A stretch of DNA of 64,000 nucleotides from an uncultured Eubacteriales bacterium (GTDB lineage Bacteria > Bacillota > Clostridia > Oscillospirales > Oscillospiraceae), in assembly GCA_900549545.1 (NCBI GenBank), contig URPA01000003.1:12875-76874 (forward strand), in the 5' to 3' direction. Both the position numbers and the translations under genes were made by a program. Below, piece after piece: positions 33,642-41,669 of this stretch (position 1 is the stretch's first letter; every line of letters starts with the position of its first letter). The notes beneath the pieces were generated by a model. That model was not told the origin of the DNA. It searched no databases and was given only the letters and a program-made list of their open reading frames with translations.

Positions 33642-34991
33642 TTACTTCACCCGAATCAGCTTTCCCGCCTTTTTCATGGCGTCAATTATCGCGTCAACCT
33701 TCTCCTCGCAAAGCTCGTGGGTCGTAGCCTCGGACATTACACGCAGCAGCGGCTCTGTCCCGCTCTTGCGCAGCAGGACACGGCCATTGTCGCCAAGCTC
33801 CGCCTCCGCCTTCGCGACGGCGGCCTTGACCTCTTCACAGTTGAGCGTCTCGTCCTTATCGGTGACAACGACGTTTTTGAGAACCTGCGGATACATGGTC
33901 ATGCCGGCGGCAAGCTCGGAAAGGGTCATCTTCGTCTCGCACATGGCCTCCATGACCTTGATTGCGGTGAGCAAACCGTCCCCGGTATTGGCAAACTGGC
34001 CAAAGATAATGTGGCCGGACTGTTCGCCGCCGATAAGGTGCCCGTTGCGGCGCATATTCTCCGCCACGTATTTATCGCCCACAGCGGTCTTTTCATAGCC
34101 TATGCCGAGCGCGTCAAGCGCTTTATAAAGGCCCATGTTGGACATGACGGTGGTGACGACCTTGGAGCTGCCGAGGCTGCCGCGCTCCTGCATATACTTT
34201 GCGCAGACATACATGATATGGTCGCCGTTTACGACATTGCCCTTCTCGTCCACGGCGAGGCAGCGGTCAGCGTCCCCGTCAAAGGCGAAGCCGACGTCGA
34301 GCTTATTGTCCACAACGAATTTTTGCAGCTGCTCAATATGGGTCGAGCCGCAGTCTACATTTATATTCAGGCCATCGGGCTTGTTGCTGATGACATAGGT
34401 GTCAGCGCCCAGCGCGTCAAAGATGCTCTTGGCCATCATCCAGGTGCTGCCGTTTGCGCAGTCAAGGCCGACCTTGCGGCCCTTATAGGAGCGCGTGGCA
34501 AGAGAGATGAGATAGCCGATATAGCGGTTGCGTCCGGCGGAATAGTCAACGGTTCTGCCTATGTCCGCCTGAAGCGCAAAGGGCAGCTCCTCCGCGCCGT
34601 CGAGATACGCTTCGATGCCGTCAAGCACGGATTCCTCCATCTTCTCACCGTCGGCGTTGATGAGCTTGATGCCGTTGTCGTAATAGGGGTTGTGGCTGGC
34701 GGAGATCATAACGCCGCAGTCAAAATCGTCGGCTCTGGCTATGTAGGATACGCTCGGGGTGCTGGTGACGTGCAGAAGATACGCGTCCGCGCCTGAGGCG
34801 GTCAGCCCCGCGCAGAGGGCAGACTCAAACATGTAGCTTGAGCGGCGGGTATCCTTGCCGATGACGACCTTCGCCTTGTGCTCCTTCCCGTAATACCAGC
34901 CCAGATAGCGGCCTATCTTAAAAGCATGGTCAACGGTCAGGTCTTTATTGGCTTCACCGCGGAAACCGTCAGTTCCGAAATATTTACCCAT
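33642..34991 (-). CDS. glmM: Phosphoglucosamine mutase
   Basis: Interconverts glucosamine-6-phosphate and glucosamine-1-phosphate for peptidoglycan precursor synthesis. The 449-residue sequence has the alpha-D-phosphohexomutase plan: N-terminal YFGTDGFRGEAN, the phosphoserine loop MISASHNPYYDNGIK (near residue 100), the metal loop DGDADRCL (near 240), the sugar-specificity GGEQSGHI and the phosphate site RKSGTEPLLRVM. The start ATG 34991 follows GGAG. It lies between the NagB-like gene and the GlmU-C-like gene in one amino-sugar operon. Confidence 0.96.
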   Translation of the reverse strand: MGKYFGTDGFRGEANKDLTVDHAFKIGRYLGWYYGKEHKAKVVIGKDTRRSSYMFESALCAGLTASGADAYLLHVTSTPSVSYIARADDFDCGVMISASHNPYYDNGIKLINADGEKMEESVLDGIEAYLDGAEELPFALQADIGRTVDYSAGRNRYIGYLISLATRSYKGRKVGLDCANGSTWMMAKSIFDALGADTYVISNKPDGLNINVDCGSTHIEQLQKFVVDNKLDVGFAFDGDADRCLAVDEKGNVVNGDHIMYVCAKYMQERGSLGSSKVVTTVMSNMGLYKALDALGIGYEKTAVGDKYVAENMRRNGHLIGGEQSGHIIFGQFANTGDGLLTAIKVMEAMCETKMTLSELAAGMTMYPQVLKNVVVTDKDETLNCEEVKAAVAKAEAELGDNGRVLLRKSGTEPLLRVMSEATTHELCEEKVDAIIDAMKKAGKLIRVK

Positions 34992-35025
34992 AGAATTTCT
35001 CCATTTCCGCCGTTTTAACGGCTTT

Positions 35026-35721
35026 TTATAGCTTTTCTGCTGCGGCAGGGTCTAAATAAACATTAACCTCCGAGGGCACCTGCAAAAACGCGGCGGGCAC
35101 AACGCTGTCATCCCTGCCATAGAGCATGTTGAAAACCGGCTCCGCCTTCTCGGTGCCGAGAGCTATGACCATGATCTGCTTTGCCATGACAAGGGTCTTG
35201 ATGCCCATGGTGTAAGCCCGCTCGGGCACGTTCTCCTCCCCGCCGAAGGCCTCCGCCAGCTGGCGGCGGGTGGGCGCTGTGAGCTTCTGCACATGGGTGA
35301 GGGAGCTATACGGCGTTGCAGGCTCGTTATAGCCGATGTGCGCGTTCATGCCGAGGCCAAGCACCGCGAGGTCAAGCCCACCGGCGGCGCTTATCATATC
35401 GTCAAACCCGGTATAGTTCTCCCCGGTCAGGAACACGCAGTTGTTGACGTCAAGGTCGGTCTCCGCCGCGAGGCGCTCAATGCTGCGCCGGCTGCTCAGC
35501 TCACCCGCGTCACTTTCAAACTCCGTCACAGTAAAAACGCGCGCCTTTGAGAGGCTGAAAGCACCTGCCTTGTACAGCTCAGTGAGCTTTTTGAAGAGCT
35601 TCTCCGCCGTTCTCCCCGCGCAGAGTGCGAGATTGGCCTCCGGCTTATCGCGCAGGAGGGCGCACACCTGCCCCGCCGCAGCGGAGAGAGCCTCATTTTC
35701 ATTCAGAATAATGGTTTTTAT
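35026..35721 (-). CDS. Glucosamine-6-phosphate deaminase-like (NagB family) protein with non-canonical start
   Basis: A sugar-phosphate isomerase/deaminase-type protein next to glmM. The first canonical start is GTG 35667, but that would cut off the conserved first strand. The in-frame sequence upstream reads KTIILNENEALSAAAGQV, which matches NagB N-termini, and begins at ATA 35721 or ATT 35724, with AAGGCGG upstream. From 35721 the length is 231. The HIGYNEP motif is present, but residues important in NagB differ: the Asp of the DEY block is replaced (TVTEFES), Asp of DxH is Asn (MNAHIGYNEP), GSTP is GRTA and the phosphate-binding Arg of the SxTR block is missing (SSLTHVQ). It may not be a deaminase. 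Confidence 0.7.
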   Translation of the reverse strand: MKTIILNENEALSAAAGQVCALLRDKPEANLALCAGRTAEKLFKKLTELYKAGAFSLSKARVFTVTEFESDAGELSSRRSIERLAAETDLDVNNCVFLTGENYTGFDDMISAAGGLDLAVLGLGMNAHIGYNEPATPYSSLTHVQKLTAPTRRQLAEAFGGEENVPERAYTMGIKTLVMAKQIMVIALGTEKAEPVFNMLYGRDDSVVPAAFLQVPSEVNVYLDPAAAEKL

Positions 35722-35724
35722 AAT
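35696..35724 (+). promoter_or_regulatory. Candidate promoter of the DUF421 gene overlapping the NagB-like start
   Basis: TTTTCA (35696-35701), 17-base spacer and a perfect TATAAT (35719-35724) on the + strand. The -10 hexamer is the exact complement of the ATT-ATA codons at which the NagB-like gene appears to start. Confidence 0.4.
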
Positions 35725-35775
35725 ATTTCGCCGCCTTTCGGAAAAAATAAATCAAAATATTCGAGGTGAAGGTCA

Positions 35776-36456
35776 ATGGCAATAATAATCATAAGAACGC
35801 TGATAGTATACTTTGCGCTGCTGCTGACTATGCGCCTTTTAGGCAAGCGCCAGCTCGGCGAAATGGAGCTGTCGGAATTTGTGCTGGCGGCGCTTATTGC
35901 CGATCTTGCCGCCCACCCGCTTCAGGATATCGGCATACCGCTGATGAACGGCCTGCTGCCCATTCTTGTGCTCTATTGCTGCGAGGTGCTGATAGCCTGG
36001 TGGAGCATAAAAAGCGTGCGCATACGCTCAGTGTTCTTCGGAAAGCCCAGCATATTAATTGAAAAGGGGCAGATAAACCAGCTTGAGCTGCGCAAAAACC
36101 GCCTGACTGTGGATGAGCTGATGGAGCAGCTGCGCTCCCAGGGCTGCACGGACATAAGCGCCGTGGAGTACGCCATTCTCGAAACCGGCGGCAAAATGAG
36201 CCTTCTGCTCTACCCTTCCAAAAAACCGCCAACAGCGGAGCTTCTCGGCCATGAACCGGAGAGCGGGGGCCTGCCTGTCATCATCGTCAGCGATGGGCGA
36301 ATAATCGGGGCGAACCTCACGCTCATGGGCTATGACCGCGCGTGGCTTGATAAGCAGCTGAAAGCGCGCGGGCACGAGAGCGCAGAGAGCGTGTTTTTAA
36401 TGACTGTCAACTCAGCCGGGCAGATATTTTTCTCAGCAAAGGAGGCTATCGCGTGA
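35776..36456 (+). CDS. DUF421 (YetF-type) membrane protein
   Basis: A 226-residue protein of the YetF/YrbG/YdfS family. Three N-terminal helices (residues 3-75, with MRLLGKRQLGEMELSEFVLAALIADLAA) precede a cytoplasmic YetF domain (residues 85-220, LRKNRLTVDELMEQLRSQGC). Family members are common in spore formers and have been tied to spore resistance in Bacillus; the biochemical role is not known. It ends in a GTGA overlap with a DUF4363 gene, its frequent partner. Confidence 0.88.
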   Translation: MAIIIIRTLIVYFALLLTMRLLGKRQLGEMELSEFVLAALIADLAAHPLQDIGIPLMNGLLPILVLYCCEVLIAWWSIKSVRIRSVFFGKPSILIEKGQINQLELRKNRLTVDELMEQLRSQGCTDISAVEYAILETGGKMSLLLYPSKKPPTAELLGHEPESGGLPVIIVSDGRIIGANLTLMGYDRAWLDKQLKARGHESAESVFLMTVNSAGQIFFSAKEAIA

Positions 36457-36833
36457 AAAAAGAGATAACAGCCGCCGCGCTTTTGATAGTTATAATCATC
36501 ACCGCCGCGCTAAACACCGTGCATATTGAGGCCATGACAGCGGATGTTACCCGCTGCCTCGAGCGCTCGGAACGGGCGGCCATGCGCGGGGATGCGGAGA
36601 TTGCCCTTGACAGCTTTGGCGATGCCTTCGCCATATGGGACAGCCAGCGGGACTACGGCAATGTATTCATCCGCCACACGGAGCTGGACTCATGCTATGA
36701 TATGTTCTACGAGCTGGAGGAGGCACTGCTCTCAGGCGAGGAGGAAAATCTCCCCTCCGTGTACTCAAGGCTCAAATACCATATCAGCGCCATTTCCTAT
36801 ATGGAACGGCCATCCTGCGGAAGTATTTTCTAA
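36453..36833 (+). CDS. DUF4363 family protein
   Basis: A 126-residue protein with one N-terminal helix (ITAAALLIVIIITAAL) and an extracytoplasmic helical domain with heptad-like spacing (VTRCLERSERAAM...FYELEEALLSGEEENL). The start is GTG, overlapping the DUF421 stop by four bases. The family usually sits behind DUF421 genes and probably forms a complex with that protein. Function unknown. Confidence 0.8.
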   Translation: MKKEITAAALLIVIIITAALNTVHIEAMTADVTRCLERSERAAMRGDAEIALDSFGDAFAIWDSQRDYGNVFIRHTELDSCYDMFYELEEALLSGEEENLPSVYSRLKYHISAISYMERPSCGSIF

Positions 36834-36891
36834 TTTGCGTAATTTAATCATGTTTTGCCACGGGTATTATAGCACTGTCAGCGCTTTAGTG

Positions 36892-36928
36892 CAATAAAAA
36901 ACTGCCTTTGACCGTGTACAAAGGCAGT
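36892..36928 (-). terminator. Intrinsic terminator of nrdR
   Basis: Stem ACTGCCTTTG/CAAAGGCAGT (36901-36910 with 36919-36928) followed on the - strand by TTTTTTATTG. It starts 13 bases past the nrdR stop and can also serve the convergent DUF4363 gene. Confidence 0.85.
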
Positions 36929-36940
36929 AATTGTGTAAAA

Positions 36941-37396
36941 TTATTTATCACTTAAAAGCTTGGAAAGCTCCTCCATGAAGGTGTTGATGTCCTTGAAGCT
37001 GCGGTAGACCGAGGCAAAGCGCACATACGCTACCTCGTCCACGCCCTTGAGCCGCGCCATGACCATCTCACCGATGTCAACGGTGCTTATCTCGCGCTCA
37101 AGATTGCTCTGAAGCTCCTGCTCGATATCGTCCGCAATCTGCTCAAGCGTCTGGAGCGGGACAGGGCGCTTTTCGCAGGCGCGCACCATGCCGTTTATCA
37201 GCTTGACCTTGTCAAAGGACTGGCGGCTGCCGTCACGCTTTACGACCACGAGGGGCAGGCGCTCAATTATCTCATATGTGGTGAAGCGCTTCTGGCAGGC
37301 AAGGCACTCGCGGCGGCGACGTATAGTCACCCCCTCCTCGGCGGGTCTTGAATCTATGACTTTACTCTCGGAATATCCGCAAAACGGGCATTTCAT
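36941..37396 (-). CDS. nrdR: Transcriptional repressor NrdR
   Basis: ATP/dATP-sensing repressor of ribonucleotide reductase genes. Its 151 residues show a zinc ribbon (MKCPFCGYSESKV...RRRRECLACQKRFTTYE, with two CxxC pairs) and an ATP-cone domain (residues 50-140, VVKRDGSRQSFDKVKL). Length and motifs are standard. It is monocistronic, 22 bases after the hydroxyacid dehydrogenase gene. Confidence 0.97.
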   Translation of the reverse strand: MKCPFCGYSESKVIDSRPAEEGVTIRRRRECLACQKRFTTYEIIERLPLVVVKRDGSRQSFDKVKLINGMVRACEKRPVPLQTLEQIADDIEQELQSNLEREISTVDIGEMVMARLKGVDEVAYVRFASVYRSFKDINTFMEELSKLLSDK

Positions 37397-37418
37397 CTCT
37401 CTTTATCCCCCTGAACGC

Positions 37419-38381
37419 TCACTTTTTGTAGCCGGTTTTCATGTCAACAATGTTGATGTACTCCCCGCCGCCGAGATTGGCGCGGATGTTGGTGCAGGCA
37501 ATGTCCACCACGCGCTCAAGAATATCCGGCAGATGGAAGTCGCCGGAGATATGCGGGCTGATGATGAGGTTATCAAGCCCCCAGAGCTTGCTGTCGGCGG
37601 GCAGCGGCTCAGTCTCCGCAACGTCTATTCCGGCGGAATAAATCTTGCCGCAGCTGAGCGCATCATACAGCGCGTCAGAGTCCACCGCGCTGCCGCGGCC
37701 GCAGTTGATGAAAATGGCGTTGGGCTTCATGATGGCAAAGCGCTCTGCGTTATAGGTGTGATAGGTGCCGCCTGTGCCGGGCAGGAAGGTGGCAACAACA
37801 TCCGCCTTGGCGAGAGCCTTGTCCATCTCCTCGCTTAGGCACAGCTCATCCACACAGTCAGGGCAGCTGCCCGCGCGGCGCTTGACGCCGATGACGTGCG
37901 CGCCCATATCGTGCACAAGCTTTGCATAGCGCTGGCCAATATCGCCGAGGCCGACGACCACAACCGTGCTGTCGGCAATAGAGGTCACAGGGCCTTCATC
38001 ATGCCAGAGATTGCGGCGCTGATTGTCGCGGTAGAGATGGAGCTTCTTTTGAAGCATCAGGGTCATGGCAAAGGCGTGCTCGGAAACAGCTCTGCCGTAT
38101 GCGCCGGTGGCGTTGGCGAGGACGGTGTTCTCAGAGAGCACACCGGGCTTTATGTAATCATCCGTCCCGGCGGAGGCAAGCTGCATCACCTCAAGATGCT
38201 CAGAGCCCTTTATGTACGCGGCGGGGGGGTTGCCGACGATGATATCCGCCCACTGCACCTGCTCCTCAGTGACCTCACTCTGGTCAACGAACAAAACCTC
38301 GCTGCCCTGTGCCGCTTCAATAAGCCTGTCCTTCTGCTGCTGGCTCAGGCTGACCTTGATGGAGACGAGAATGTGTTTCAT
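37419..38381 (-). CDS. D-isomer-specific 2-hydroxyacid dehydrogenase family protein
   Basis: NAD(P)-dependent oxidoreductase of 320 residues. The Rossmann motif is VVVGLGDIGQRYAKLVHDMG (near residue 140). Catalytic Arg is in FINCGRGSAVDSDAL (near 235), Glu in ETEPLPADSKLW (near 262) and His in ISPHISG (near 283). The substrate is not predictable. The start ATG 38381 has GGAGGATAA. It is followed by nrdR but without an evident functional link. Confidence 0.85.
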   Translation of the reverse strand: MKHILVSIKVSLSQQQKDRLIEAAQGSEVLFVDQSEVTEEQVQWADIIVGNPPAAYIKGSEHLEVMQLASAGTDDYIKPGVLSENTVLANATGAYGRAVSEHAFAMTLMLQKKLHLYRDNQRRNLWHDEGPVTSIADSTVVVVGLGDIGQRYAKLVHDMGAHVIGVKRRAGSCPDCVDELCLSEEMDKALAKADVVATFLPGTGGTYHTYNAERFAIMKPNAIFINCGRGSAVDSDALYDALSCGKIYSAGIDVAETEPLPADSKLWGLDNLIISPHISGDFHLPDILERVVDIACTNIRANLGGGEYINIVDMKTGYKK

Positions 38382-38514
38382 GTTTTATCCTCCGTAAAAT
38401 GCCCCTGCGCACATGGCGTCAGGGTGCAATAATTTTGTTTACATAATAATACCACGTTCACCCCTCAATATGCAAGATTTTCTTTTCATTCTTCCGGCTT
38501 TTTTCGCCCCGAAC

Positions 38515-38543
38515 TTGATAAAAATTCCGCCATAGGCTATAAT
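38515..38543 (+). promoter_or_regulatory. Sigma-A promoter of prmA
   Basis: TTGATA (38515-38520), 17-base spacer, TATAAT (38538-38543), 28 bases upstream of the start codon. Confidence 0.75.
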
Positions 38544-38570
38544 ACGGAAAAAGCAAAAAGGAGAAACGAC

Positions 38571-39494
38571 ATGAGATATATCGAAGTGTGCCTTGATACC
38601 CCCGCTGAGGAGATCGATCTGCGCTGTGAGCAGCTTCAGGCCCTCGGGGCGGACAGCTTTGTCATAGAGAGCGAGGAGGATTTCAAGGACTTTCTTGAGA
38701 ATAATCACCAGTATTGGGACTATGTTGACAAGGAGCTTGAGGATAAATTCTCCGGCGTCAGCCGCATAAAATGCTACCTCACCGACGACGAGGCCGGGCA
38801 GGCCGCCCTGAAGCGTATGCGCGCCGCCTACCCCGAGCTTTCGGCAAGCTACGTGCAGGACAGCGACTGGGAGAACAACTGGCGGGAGTATTATAAGCCG
38901 CTTGAGATTGGCGAAAAGCTGGTCGTCGTTCCCGAGTGGGAGGCAGTTCCCGACGACGGGCGCACACCCCTGCGCCTTGACCCTGGGCTTATTTTCGGCA
39001 CCGGCAGTCACGCCACGACCCGCATGTGCCTCATGGCGCTGGAAAAGCTCGTCAGGCCCGGCGCGAAGGTTCTGGATCTCGGCTGCGGCAGCGGCATTCT
39101 CGGCATCGGCGCGCTTGTGCTCGGCGCGGGGAGCTGCCTCGGCTGTGACATTGACCCCAAAGCCCCGGATGTTGTGATGTCAAATGCCGCGCTCAACGGT
39201 ATCGGCGGCGATAAGCTGCGCGCCTGCGCGGGGGATATAATTGCCGACGCCTCCCTGCGGCGGGAGTTTGGCGGCGGGTATGACATGGTGCTCGCGAATA
39301 TCGTTGCGGATGTTATAATTCCCCTCTCGCGCTGCGTCCCCGGCTTTATGGCCGATGACGGCGTGTTCATCACCTCCGGCATCATCGATGGGCGGCAGGA
39401 CGAGGTCGCCGCCGCTATCGAGGCCGCGGGGCTTAAAATCGTCGACCATCTCTGTCAGGAGGAATGGCACTGCTTCACGGCCGTGAAGCGATGA
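38571..39494 (+). CDS. prmA: Ribosomal protein L11 methyltransferase
   Basis: S-adenosylmethionine-dependent enzyme that trimethylates L11. The 307 residues comprise an N-terminal substrate-recognition domain (1-110, with DWENNWREYYKP), the linker DPGLIFGTGSHATTRM and the class I methyltransferase core (VLDLGCGSGILGIGALVLG near residue 165, ANIVADVI near 242). The start ATG has AAAGGAG. It ends just before a terminator. Confidence 0.95.
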   Translation: MRYIEVCLDTPAEEIDLRCEQLQALGADSFVIESEEDFKDFLENNHQYWDYVDKELEDKFSGVSRIKCYLTDDEAGQAALKRMRAAYPELSASYVQDSDWENNWREYYKPLEIGEKLVVVPEWEAVPDDGRTPLRLDPGLIFGTGSHATTRMCLMALEKLVRPGAKVLDLGCGSGILGIGALVLGAGSCLGCDIDPKAPDVVMSNAALNGIGGDKLRACAGDIIADASLRREFGGGYDMVLANIVADVIIPLSRCVPGFMADDGVFITSGIIDGRQDEVAAAIEAAGLKIVDHLCQEEWHCFTAVKR

Positions 39495-39510
39495 AAAACA
39501 GACAGTCTCA

Positions 39511-39544
39511 AACGCCCCGGCAGGCACTTGTCTGCCGGGGCGTT
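39511..39544. terminator. Bidirectional terminator between prmA and the thioredoxin-like gene
   Basis: Thirteen-base stem AACGCCCCGGCAG (39511-39523 with 39532-39544), 8-base loop, then TATTATT on the + side. It separates convergent genes. Confidence 0.85.
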
Positions 39545-39546
39545 TA

Positions 39547-39867
39547 TTATTCACTGAGCACGTTTTTAATAAGCTCCTTTGCCTCGTCCTTGCTGAGGAC
39601 CCGCCCGGAGGAGAGTAGCTTCCCGTTGAGCATCAGCGCCGGGGTACTCATAACGCCATAGGCGGCGATCTTTGCAAAATCCGTCACATGCTCAAGCCTT
39701 ACCTCTATCCCAAGCTCTTTAACAGCAGCAACGGCGGCCTGCTCTAAGGCGTTGCATTTGGCGCAGCCTCCGCCCAGCACCTTAAGCTCGATGTCGGCGT
39801 TTTCGTTTACTGCTGCACTTACGGCAGCGCAGCATTTTTCTTCTTTTTTCTTACCAAACAGTCCCAT
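39547..39867 (-). CDS. Small thioredoxin-like protein (redox-active disulfide protein, TM0996/MTH895 type)
   Basis: A 106-residue protein with an N-terminal Cys pair (EEKCCAA) and a thioredoxin fold containing GGGCAKCNALEQ (CxxC near residues 35-38) and the cis-Pro block MSTPALMLNGKL. It is last in an operon of arsR, permease and this gene, a constellation frequent in anaerobes. It may reduce or hand over a thiol-reactive metalloid to the permease; the role is inferred from context. Confidence 0.87.
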   Translation of the reverse strand: MGLFGKKKEEKCCAAVSAAVNENADIELKVLGGGCAKCNALEQAAVAAVKELGIEVRLEHVTDFAKIAAYGVMSTPALMLNGKLLSSGRVLSKDEAKELIKNVLSE

Positions 39868-39882
39868 GATTATCTCCTCCTG

Positions 39883-40884
39883 TTATATAAGCAAAAATTG
39901 GAACGCATTGAAAAGATATCCCACAATGATGATCCCCACCGTGCAGATGCCGATAAACAGCGCAAGCAGCCGGGGCTTTACCGCCTTGCGCAGCATTATG
40001 AGCGAGGGCAGACTCAGCGTGGTGACCGCCATCATGAAAGCAAGCACCGTGCCAAGCTGCGCGCCCTTGCAGAGCAGCGCCTCCGCCACGGGTATAGTGC
40101 CGAATATATCCGCATACATCGGTACACCCACAAGCGTTGCCAGAATAACGCCGAAGGGGTTTCTGCCGCCAAGCACTGCTTCGACCCAGCTTTCAGGTAC
40201 CCAGTTATGGATAAGCGCGCCGATGCCCACGCCAACGATAATATACGGGAACACCTTTTTGAAGGTGGAGGCGACCTGCTCCTTTGCGTATGTGAGCCGC
40301 TGCCGCCTTGTAAGCTCCGGGGACTCAATATCCACGCCGCCCGCGCTGCGGATAAATTCTTCCACATATTTCTCCATATGCAGCTTTTCAATAAGACTTC
40401 CGCCGATGACGGCGATGATCAGCCCAAGCAGCACATATGCCAGCGCGACCCTTACACCGAAAATGCTCATCAGCAGCACAAGGCTTCCCAGATCCACCAT
40501 CGGCGAGGATATGAGAAACGAAAATGTGACCCCCAGCGGCAACCCCGCCCCGGTAAATCCAATGAACAGCGGGATAGATGAGCAGGAGCAGAAAGGCGTC
40601 ACCGTCCCCAGCATGGCAGAAATAATATTCGCGCCCAGCCCGTGAAAGCGCCCCAATATCCGCTTGCTGCGCTCCGGCGGGAAATAGCTCTGAATATACG
40701 AGATAACGAAAATCAAAACACACAGCAGCACCGTGATCTTGATAATGTCGTAGATGAAAAATTGCAGGCTTCCGCCTATTCCGGCGTCCACATTCAGCCC
40801 AAGCGCTGAAAGCCCCGCGCCGATGAGCGCATTGAGCCACTTCATGCCAAAAACCTGATTTTGAATAAACTGCCACACAGCCAT
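39883..40884 (-). CDS. ArsP-like permease (PF03773 family)
   Basis: An integral membrane protein of about 333 residues and eight to nine helices. It carries the family's Cys motif GTVTPFCSCSSIPLFIGF (near residue 95), which in ArsP binds trivalent organoarsenicals, and the repeat GVPMYADIFGTIPVAEALL in the second half. The open frame begins at ATG 40902, but ATG 40884 (MAVWQF) has a GTGAG-type site at proper spacing and is preferred. Control by the adjacent ArsR-type regulator supports metalloid export, though the true substrate is not shown by sequence alone. Confidence 0.85.
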   Translation of the reverse strand: MAVWQFIQNQVFGMKWLNALIGAGLSALGLNVDAGIGGSLQFFIYDIIKITVLLCVLIFVISYIQSYFPPERSKRILGRFHGLGANIISAMLGTVTPFCSCSSIPLFIGFTGAGLPLGVTFSFLISSPMVDLGSLVLLMSIFGVRVALAYVLLGLIIAVIGGSLIEKLHMEKYVEEFIRSAGGVDIESPELTRRQRLTYAKEQVASTFKKVFPYIIVGVGIGALIHNWVPESWVEAVLGGRNPFGVILATLVGVPMYADIFGTIPVAEALLCKGAQLGTVLAFMMAVTTLSLPSLIMLRKAVKPRLLALFIGICTVGIIIVGYLFNAFQFLLI

Positions 40885-40915
40885 AAATACTCTCACTTCC
40901 ATATGCGAAAATCAT

Positions 40916-40931
40916 ATCAAAAATTTTTGAT
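40916..40931. promoter_or_regulatory. ArsR-type operator upstream of the permease
   Basis: Palindrome ATCAA-AAATTT-TTGAT, an exact ATCAA-N6-TTGAT match, inside the arsR-permease gap and about 30 bases before the permease start. An identical half-site arrangement lies upstream of arsR. Confidence 0.65.
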
Positions 40932-40945
40932 GTTTTGGTTTTAAG

Positions 40946-40974
40946 ATAAACGCTATCGCCCGGATAGCGTTTAT
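40946..40974. terminator. Hairpin at the arsR stop codon
   Basis: Twelve-base stem ATAAACGCTATC (40946-40957 with 40963-40974), loop GCCCG, which includes the arsR stop codon. T-run only on the + side, so on the arsR transcript it may instead stabilise the upstream message or cause partial termination. Confidence 0.5.
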
Positions 40975-41282
40975 TTTTTGCAGCCGCAGCCCCCGCCGTC
41001 ACCGACAGTCGGCGTGGTGATGTCAAGCAAAAGCCGGACGGCTCTCTCTCTGCCTTCCGCGCTCAGGCGGTAGTGCGTCCACTTGCCCTCCTGCCGACTG
41101 ATGACAAGCCCGGAGTCGCACAATATCTTCATGTGGTATGAAAGCCCGGACTGCGTAAGCTCCATAGGCTCTTGCAGGACGCAGGCGCATTTTTCCCCGC
41201 TTCGGAGCTGCTCCAATATGGCAAGGCGCTTGGGGTCGCAAAGAGCCTTGAAGACCTTAGCATTTTCCTGATATTCGCCCAC
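40971..41282 (-). CDS. ArsR/SmtB-family metalloregulator
   Basis: A 103-residue winged-helix repressor that leaves DNA on binding a thiophilic metal or metalloid. The recognition helix region is MELTQSGLSYHMKIL. Cys residues lie at EKCACVLQ (in helix 3, like the ELCVCDL site of ArsR) and at the C-terminus GGGCGCKK, giving possible As(III)-type ligands. The start is GTG 41282 after GAGGTGAGC. It has its own promoter with an operator and is probably autoregulated. Confidence 0.92.
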   Translation of the reverse strand: MGEYQENAKVFKALCDPKRLAILEQLRSGEKCACVLQEPMELTQSGLSYHMKILCDSGLVISRQEGKWTHYRLSAEGRERAVRLLLDITTPTVGDGGGCGCKK

Positions 41283-41295
41283 GCGCTCACCTCAC

Positions 41296-41346
41296 ATCAA
41301 ATTTTTTTGATGTATTGAGTATATAGCAGAGCTCAGCATTTGTCAA
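41296..41346 (-). promoter_or_regulatory. arsR promoter and operator
   Basis: On the - strand TTGACA (41346-41341), a 17-base spacer and TATACT (41323-41318) form a near-consensus promoter. Directly downstream, 41296-41311 reads ATCAA-ATTTTT-TTGAT, the ATCAA-N6-TTGAT pattern of ArsR operators, at the transcription start. Confidence 0.78.
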
Positions 41347-41375
41347 CCACTTTTTATCTGATGGCAAATTTTCAT

Positions 41376-41618
41376 TCACTCGTTCATTTCCTTGCCACAG
41401 TAGGGGCAGTAAGCCCCCGCGCTCCTGTCGAGGTATCTGTGGCAGTACGGACAGCGGTAGAAAACGAGGCGAAAAAACACATCCGCCACCAGCAGGATAA
41501 GCCCCACAGTCGCAAGGGTCTTTATATTCGAGACAGCCCCGACCACAGCCAGCGTGACCGCGATGACAGCGACGATAATACAACAAAAATTCACCATTTG
41601 GGGTTTTAGTTTTTTCAT
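41376..41618 (-). CDS. Small membrane protein with C-terminal zinc ribbon
   Basis: An 80-residue protein: two N-terminal helices (residues 9-30 and 33-51) and a C-terminal zinc ribbon FYRCPYCHRYLDRSAGAYCPYCGKEM with two CPYC knuckles. I do not recognise a family with known function; similar small zinc-ribbon membrane proteins are common in gut Clostridia. It lies 51 bases from the next gene upstream. Confidence 0.7.
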   Translation of the reverse strand: MKKLKPQMVNFCCIIVAVIAVTLAVVGAVSNIKTLATVGLILLVADVFFRLVFYRCPYCHRYLDRSAGAYCPYCGKEMNE

Positions 41619-41669
41619 GTGTCTCTCAGCTCCATTTTATCTTTTAGGGGTAATATTACTCAAATTCAA

